Assembly: GCA_947650365.1 (NCBI GenBank)
Contig: OX393554.1
Location: forward strand, 34,627,877 to 34,691,876
Source of the DNA: Chamaelirium japonicum
Taxonomy: Eukaryota; Streptophyta; Magnoliopsida; Liliales; Melanthiaceae
DNA: 64,000 bases
Reading direction: 5' to 3'
Shown: positions 60,410 through 64,000 of the stretch, one piece after another
Layout of the letters: each line of letters begins with the position of its first letter
Numbering within the stretch: the first letter of the stretch is position 1
Position numbers and translations under genes: made by a program
Notes under the pieces: generated by a model
Seen by the model: the letters and a program-made list of their open reading frames with translations, nothing else
Databases searched by the model: none
What the model was told of the DNA's origin: nothing

Positions 60410-62521
60410 TGTATGCGCAGAAAAAGATATGGATCGTCTTTATTGCGAATCACACGAGATTACAAAGTGGCCGGGACCCGGGGGCTCGGGTGTGGCGAGT
60501 CCGGGTACGGCGAATATTTGATCAGGAGATTGTGGGAGAGATCCTCTGGAGGGTCCCTTTGATCCGCGTCTCCACGTGGTATTCGTGCGAGAGCTCTGAA
60601 GGGGTTGCCCAGGGCAGAGGTCTTTACAGGGTGAGGGTTTCTTGAGAGGCTAAGGAATATCGGCCGTTGATTTTGTCCCGTCCGTGCTTCGTGCTTTCTT
60701 GGCTATGGAGGTTTTAGGCTTCGTTCCTCGGTCTTTGTGTCTTTCTCGATTCTTGCTAGACCTCGGCGTCCTTGATCATCGGTTCGCGGCGTCGATCGTG
60801 TTTTTGGCATCGGCTTTGGCTTTGGCTTTTGGCTTTGGCGTTGCTTTGGCGTGGCTCTAGCTTTTGCTTTGCTTTGGCGCTTGCGCTTGAACGTAGGCGG
60901 GTAGAGACTTGCGATCGATGCTTTAGTTCTTCCGGACTTCGCGTCGTATCGGCTAGAACGTGCGGTGCTTTGCTCGTGACCGTCGTAGTTGCTTGGCTTT
61001 GGCACATGCGTTGCTTTGGCGCGGGCTTTACCGGTGCGTTTGCTTTGGCTTCTTGCATTGGCTTTGGCTTTTAGCTTTGACTCGATCTTCTTCTCAAACG
61101 GCGATGGGTACTTCTTCAAGACTTCTTTATTCTTCCGACTTCCTCGACGGTTATGGCGTCGGCTTGGATTTTCGGCGGGGGTAGCACCGATCTTCGTGCG
61201 ACGGTTGTAGTGTCGGCTTTTGTTGATAAAGACGACGGGGGTAGCACCGATCTCAGTGCGACGATTGTAGCGTCGGCTTTTGTTGATGAAGACGGCGGGG
61301 GTAGTACCAATCTCCGTATGACGGTTGTAGCATCGGCTTTTGTTGACGAAGACAACAGGGGTAGCACCGGCTTCAGGCCTTCTTCTCCAAGCTTTCTTCT
61401 TCGTGCGAGGAATCGACGCCTTTGTTGAAGACGACGGGTGTTGTCGGCTTCGATCTTCTTCTCCGGCCTTTGCTTATGGCGTCTTCGGAGTTGATGAAGA
61501 TCGTTGGAGAAGTCGGGATGACGACGACTCTGAGTCTTCTTCTCCAAGCTTTCTTCTTCGTGCGAGGAGTCGAAGTTTTGATCTTCGAGTGCAAGGTCTT
61601 CACGTTGATGAGGACTTGAAGGGCCAATGATTCCCGTAGGACGTGCTTGCCGTGCCTCGTGAAGCCTTCGGTCTTCAAGCGTTGGAGCTTCTCTTGCAGA
61701 GCCCTTTCATCTTCAGCCTTCGGACCTTTGATGCCTTCCCCCACCCCTTTTATTTATAGGCAAAGGGGGGTGGTTGGGAGAGATATGGCTGAAATCTTTT
61801 TGTTTCATCCAATATCTCCCCCCATAACCATCAAGATATTGTTCCTTTATTTGGGGAAACAAACTCGATCCCCTCCTTTTTAGTTGGGGTGGTTACGGGC
61901 AAGATGTGACTTGATCTTTGAAGATTGAGTTGTCATCTTTGCACTTTCGGATCGGATGGCGACACGACGTCATCTTGTCCGTCGGATCGAGGGATCGTCG
62001 TGGATCTACGGTTGTGTAGACGTCCACGCCACCTCCCCCCGCATCGAGGCGGTTTGGATTTTCTTTTCTTTTTCTTTTCTTCTTCTTCTTTTTTTTTTTT
62101 CTTTTCCTTTATGGCCGGCCCCACCTCCCAAAAGGAGGGGGGCACGATTTTCTATAAAGGGGGGGCCGGTGGCCCCCCTCTTTGTGTTCGAGCTGCGGGT
62201 CCGGTGGGACCCTTTTGCTTTGGGTCAGCCGCCTTTTATTTACGGGCCATTGTGAGCTAAGTTCGCATACGAGCCGTTGTGTGCGGGCCAGGTTTCGCAT
62301 GCAGGCCGTTGTGTGCGGGCCAAGTTTCGCATGCGGGCCGTTATGTGCGGGCCAAGTTTTGCGTGCGGGCCGTTGTGTGCAGGCCAAGTTTTGCATGCGG
62401 GCCGTTGAGTGCGGGCCCATTTTGCGTGTGCGAGTCGGGTTCGACCCGTGGGCCGTTGTGTGCGGGCATGTTTTACGTGTGCGAGTCGGGTTCGACCCGA
62501 GGGCTAATTTCGGTGCCCACA
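60410..62521 (-). repeat. 5' LTR of the Tat element
   Basis: 2112 bp. It carries the same internal tandem repeats as its partner and is slightly longer, mainly through small indels in repeat and T-rich tracts. Its ORFs are repeat-derived and mirrored in the other LTR. Confidence 0.95.
61751..61758 (-). promoter_or_regulatory. TATA box of the Tat 5' LTR
   Basis: TATAAATA on the minus strand, about 760 bases into the LTR and conserved in the other LTR. It is the likely core promoter of the element. Confidence 0.6.
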
Positions 62522-62526
62522 TGCAC

Positions 62527-63214
62527 AAAGCACGATAAAAGTATGATTGATAAAACTGATGCATGCAAAATCGATAAAAATCATGTAGCGCATGTTGGTT
62601 CGACCTAGAGTACAATACGCCTCCGCTAACCCTAACATAAAAATCAATTAAAATCACTTTGAGTACTTAAAAGGGTGATAGAAGATAAACGATAAAATTG
62701 CATGCAAAATGATGAGATCGAGAGCATGATTCTCAAGTGAGCATCTAAAGTCGTGAGATGGACTGCTAAGTGATCAGATTATCTTAAACCGTTGTGATGC
62801 ACTTGACTGATCTTCGGGAGCACGAGTACTACCTCGACTCAACAGTAAAGGATATGTAATTTCTTATAGATTGGTTCGGATACACAAATTAAGCCAACAA
62901 AGAAGTGACCTACAAGCGATAACAAAGGAGACTTCTCACTCGATCTTTTGCCATACGCTATGAAAAGAAAGTGTGTAAGTTATCCTCTAGTTATTCTTCC
63001 TCGCAAATATGTGAGTGTTATTGATTGTTGACCTACATATGCGATCGATCATCTTCTACATCTTGGATTATATTGGTATGATCACCTAGATCTTCAGCTA
63101 CATCGGCATCGAGATGCGACAGTCCCGACTCCCTTGAATGAGTTTCTTCTTATCTCTCTTTCTTTCTTTTATGTTTCTTATTAAAGTTTTTTTAATCACA
63201 AAAAAAAATATTAG
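62527..63214. other. Intergenic, no recognised gene
   Basis: AT-rich sequence right of the Tat target duplication. No ORF, RNA gene or terminus recognised. Confidence 0.4.
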
Positions 63215-63415
63215 GTTTCTTTTGATCTTACCCCCACTTAATTGGGGTAACCAGAAAGTACACTGACAATAATTTTTTAGTTTTACCCCCGAAAATTGCT
63301 TTCCATTGTAAAAGGCCATGTGGATTTGCGATCAACAAAGGATAAGATTTGAAAATTAAGATTAGAAGGGGTATTTTTTAATTGCCCTAATTAACTGGGG
63401 GGCAAGGTTAAAAAA
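63215..63415. repeat. Degenerate TTACCCC-type foldback
   Basis: TTTGATCTTACCCCCACTTAATTGGGG on the left faces an inverse CCCTAATTAACTGGGGGGCAAGGTTAAA on the right. Similar in style to the elements at 21-231 and 24281-24535. Confidence 0.4.
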
Positions 63416-63812
63416 ACTCCTTATTAGTAGGCACGTATTGCCTGTGCATGATGACACTAGGTGACGACTGCTCGGAGCAGGTTTTGCTCGGCGGCGCCTG
63501 TTGGGCATTTGGTGCCATTCCTTCTTGCCCAAAAAAAAAAAAAAAAAAGGAAATTTTATTCATACCCCATAAATCTGTAATTAGGCCCCATTTCCAGCAA
63601 ACTTGAGCACACTCCATTTTTTTTTTTCATACCCCATTCCTATTCCAGAAATACCCTTCCCCCTTACACCCCAGTTAAATGGCCCGTCCCAACTTGATTA
63701 TACCACAATCAAACACATACCGACTTAAATTTACCCCAATTATATGCACTCTTGAATACATCCCACTCTTAAATAAACCCCATGCAGTTGGCTTGTACTT
63801 GAAGGCACAAGT

Positions 63813-64000
63813 AGGGCTGCAACTTAGGCAGGCCAACCCGAACCCAACCCGAATTTGGGCGAGATAACCTGAGCCCAACTCAAATTATTTCTCCTCTACC
63901 ATATTGAAGCCGATCAACCCACCCCGCACAAACATCAACCCAGCCAACCCGACGGGTTGGGGTTGGGCTTGGGCTAAGAAAATTCAAAGAGACATTGGTT
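63813..64000. mobile_element. Possible hAT-like left end, cut by the window
   Basis: TAGGGCTGCAACTTAGGC followed by AACCCGAACCCAACCCG-rich sequence resembles the hAT element at 589-1063. The right end and TSD lie beyond the window, so this is tentative. Confidence 0.35.

Larger units (their letters stand above)
34576..62521 (-). mobile_element. Degenerate Tat-type Ty3/gypsy element with nested insertions
   Basis: A 27.9-kb span bordered by 2.1-kb LTRs and the 5-bp target duplication TGCAC (34571-34575 and 62522-62526). Read on the minus strand: 5' LTR, PBS-like site, gag, protease remnant, [RT missing], RNase H, a second RNase H, integrase, then a long 3' region carrying an opposite-strand gene, PPT and 3' LTR. 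The second RNase H between the RT-RNase H and integrase marks the Tat group. Without the LARD, the solo LTR and the 163-bp duplication it would be about 14.4 kb. Eleven in-frame stops from gag to protease and the missing RT show it is defective. Confidence 0.93.

Overview
This is nuclear DNA from a flowering plant. The window holds one intact plant gene, a RABA-type Rab GTPase on the minus strand. Nearly everything else is transposable elements and simple repeats, with no rRNA, tRNA, CRISPR or prokaryote-like gene organisation. Exon 1 of the Rab gene is very rich in G/C at third codon positions and exon 2 is mixed. That 5'-to-3' gradient fits a monocot, but this is inference.

Left part (1-19.3 kb). 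After small elements (a foldback, a hAT element with an 8-bp target duplication, a Helitron-like end) and a truncated minus-strand Ty1/copia fragment comes the Rab gene. Its exon 2 is at 6914-7376 and its exon 1 at 19016-19257, joined by a GT-AG intron of 11.6 kb. The intron contains a 324-bp TRIM-type LTR element with TSD GTCAG, a full-length young Ty1/copia element with TSD TAATG and an open 1298-codon gag-pol, a second Helitron-like end and a MITE.

Middle (19.3-25.1 kb). Directly upstream of the Rab start lies a row of inverted-repeat elements separated by long (TA)n arrays. One is a near-perfect foldback split by a Tat-like solo LTR with TSD AACGC. Further MITEs follow.

25.7-33.0 kb. A second full-length Ty1/copia element has TSD GACCC, LTRs differing at one base in 433, a canonical PBS and PPT, and an open 1361-codon gag-pol. 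It is the youngest-looking insertion.

34.6-62.5 kb. A 28-kb nested complex. The host is a degenerate minus-strand Ty3/gypsy element of the Tat type: 2.1-kb LTRs, TSD TGCAC, an extra RNase H, an intact-looking integrase, many stop codons, and no reverse transcriptase. On its opposite (+) strand it carries a decayed plant-mobile-domain gene with a recognisable spliceosomal intron. Inserted into the Tat body are (a) a 2.6-kb Tekay-like solo LTR without matching target duplications, bordered by a 163-bp duplication, and (b) a 10.7-kb LARD-like element with 3.9-4.1-kb LTRs, a 2.7-kb non-coding interior, a minus-strand PBS and TSD GTTC.

How the parts relate: the Rab gene is probably functional despite its transposon-filled intron. 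The two copia elements look autonomous on sequence. The LARD, the TRIM and the RT-less Tat element would need proteins from elsewhere. The most unusual object is the antisense gene inside the Tat element.
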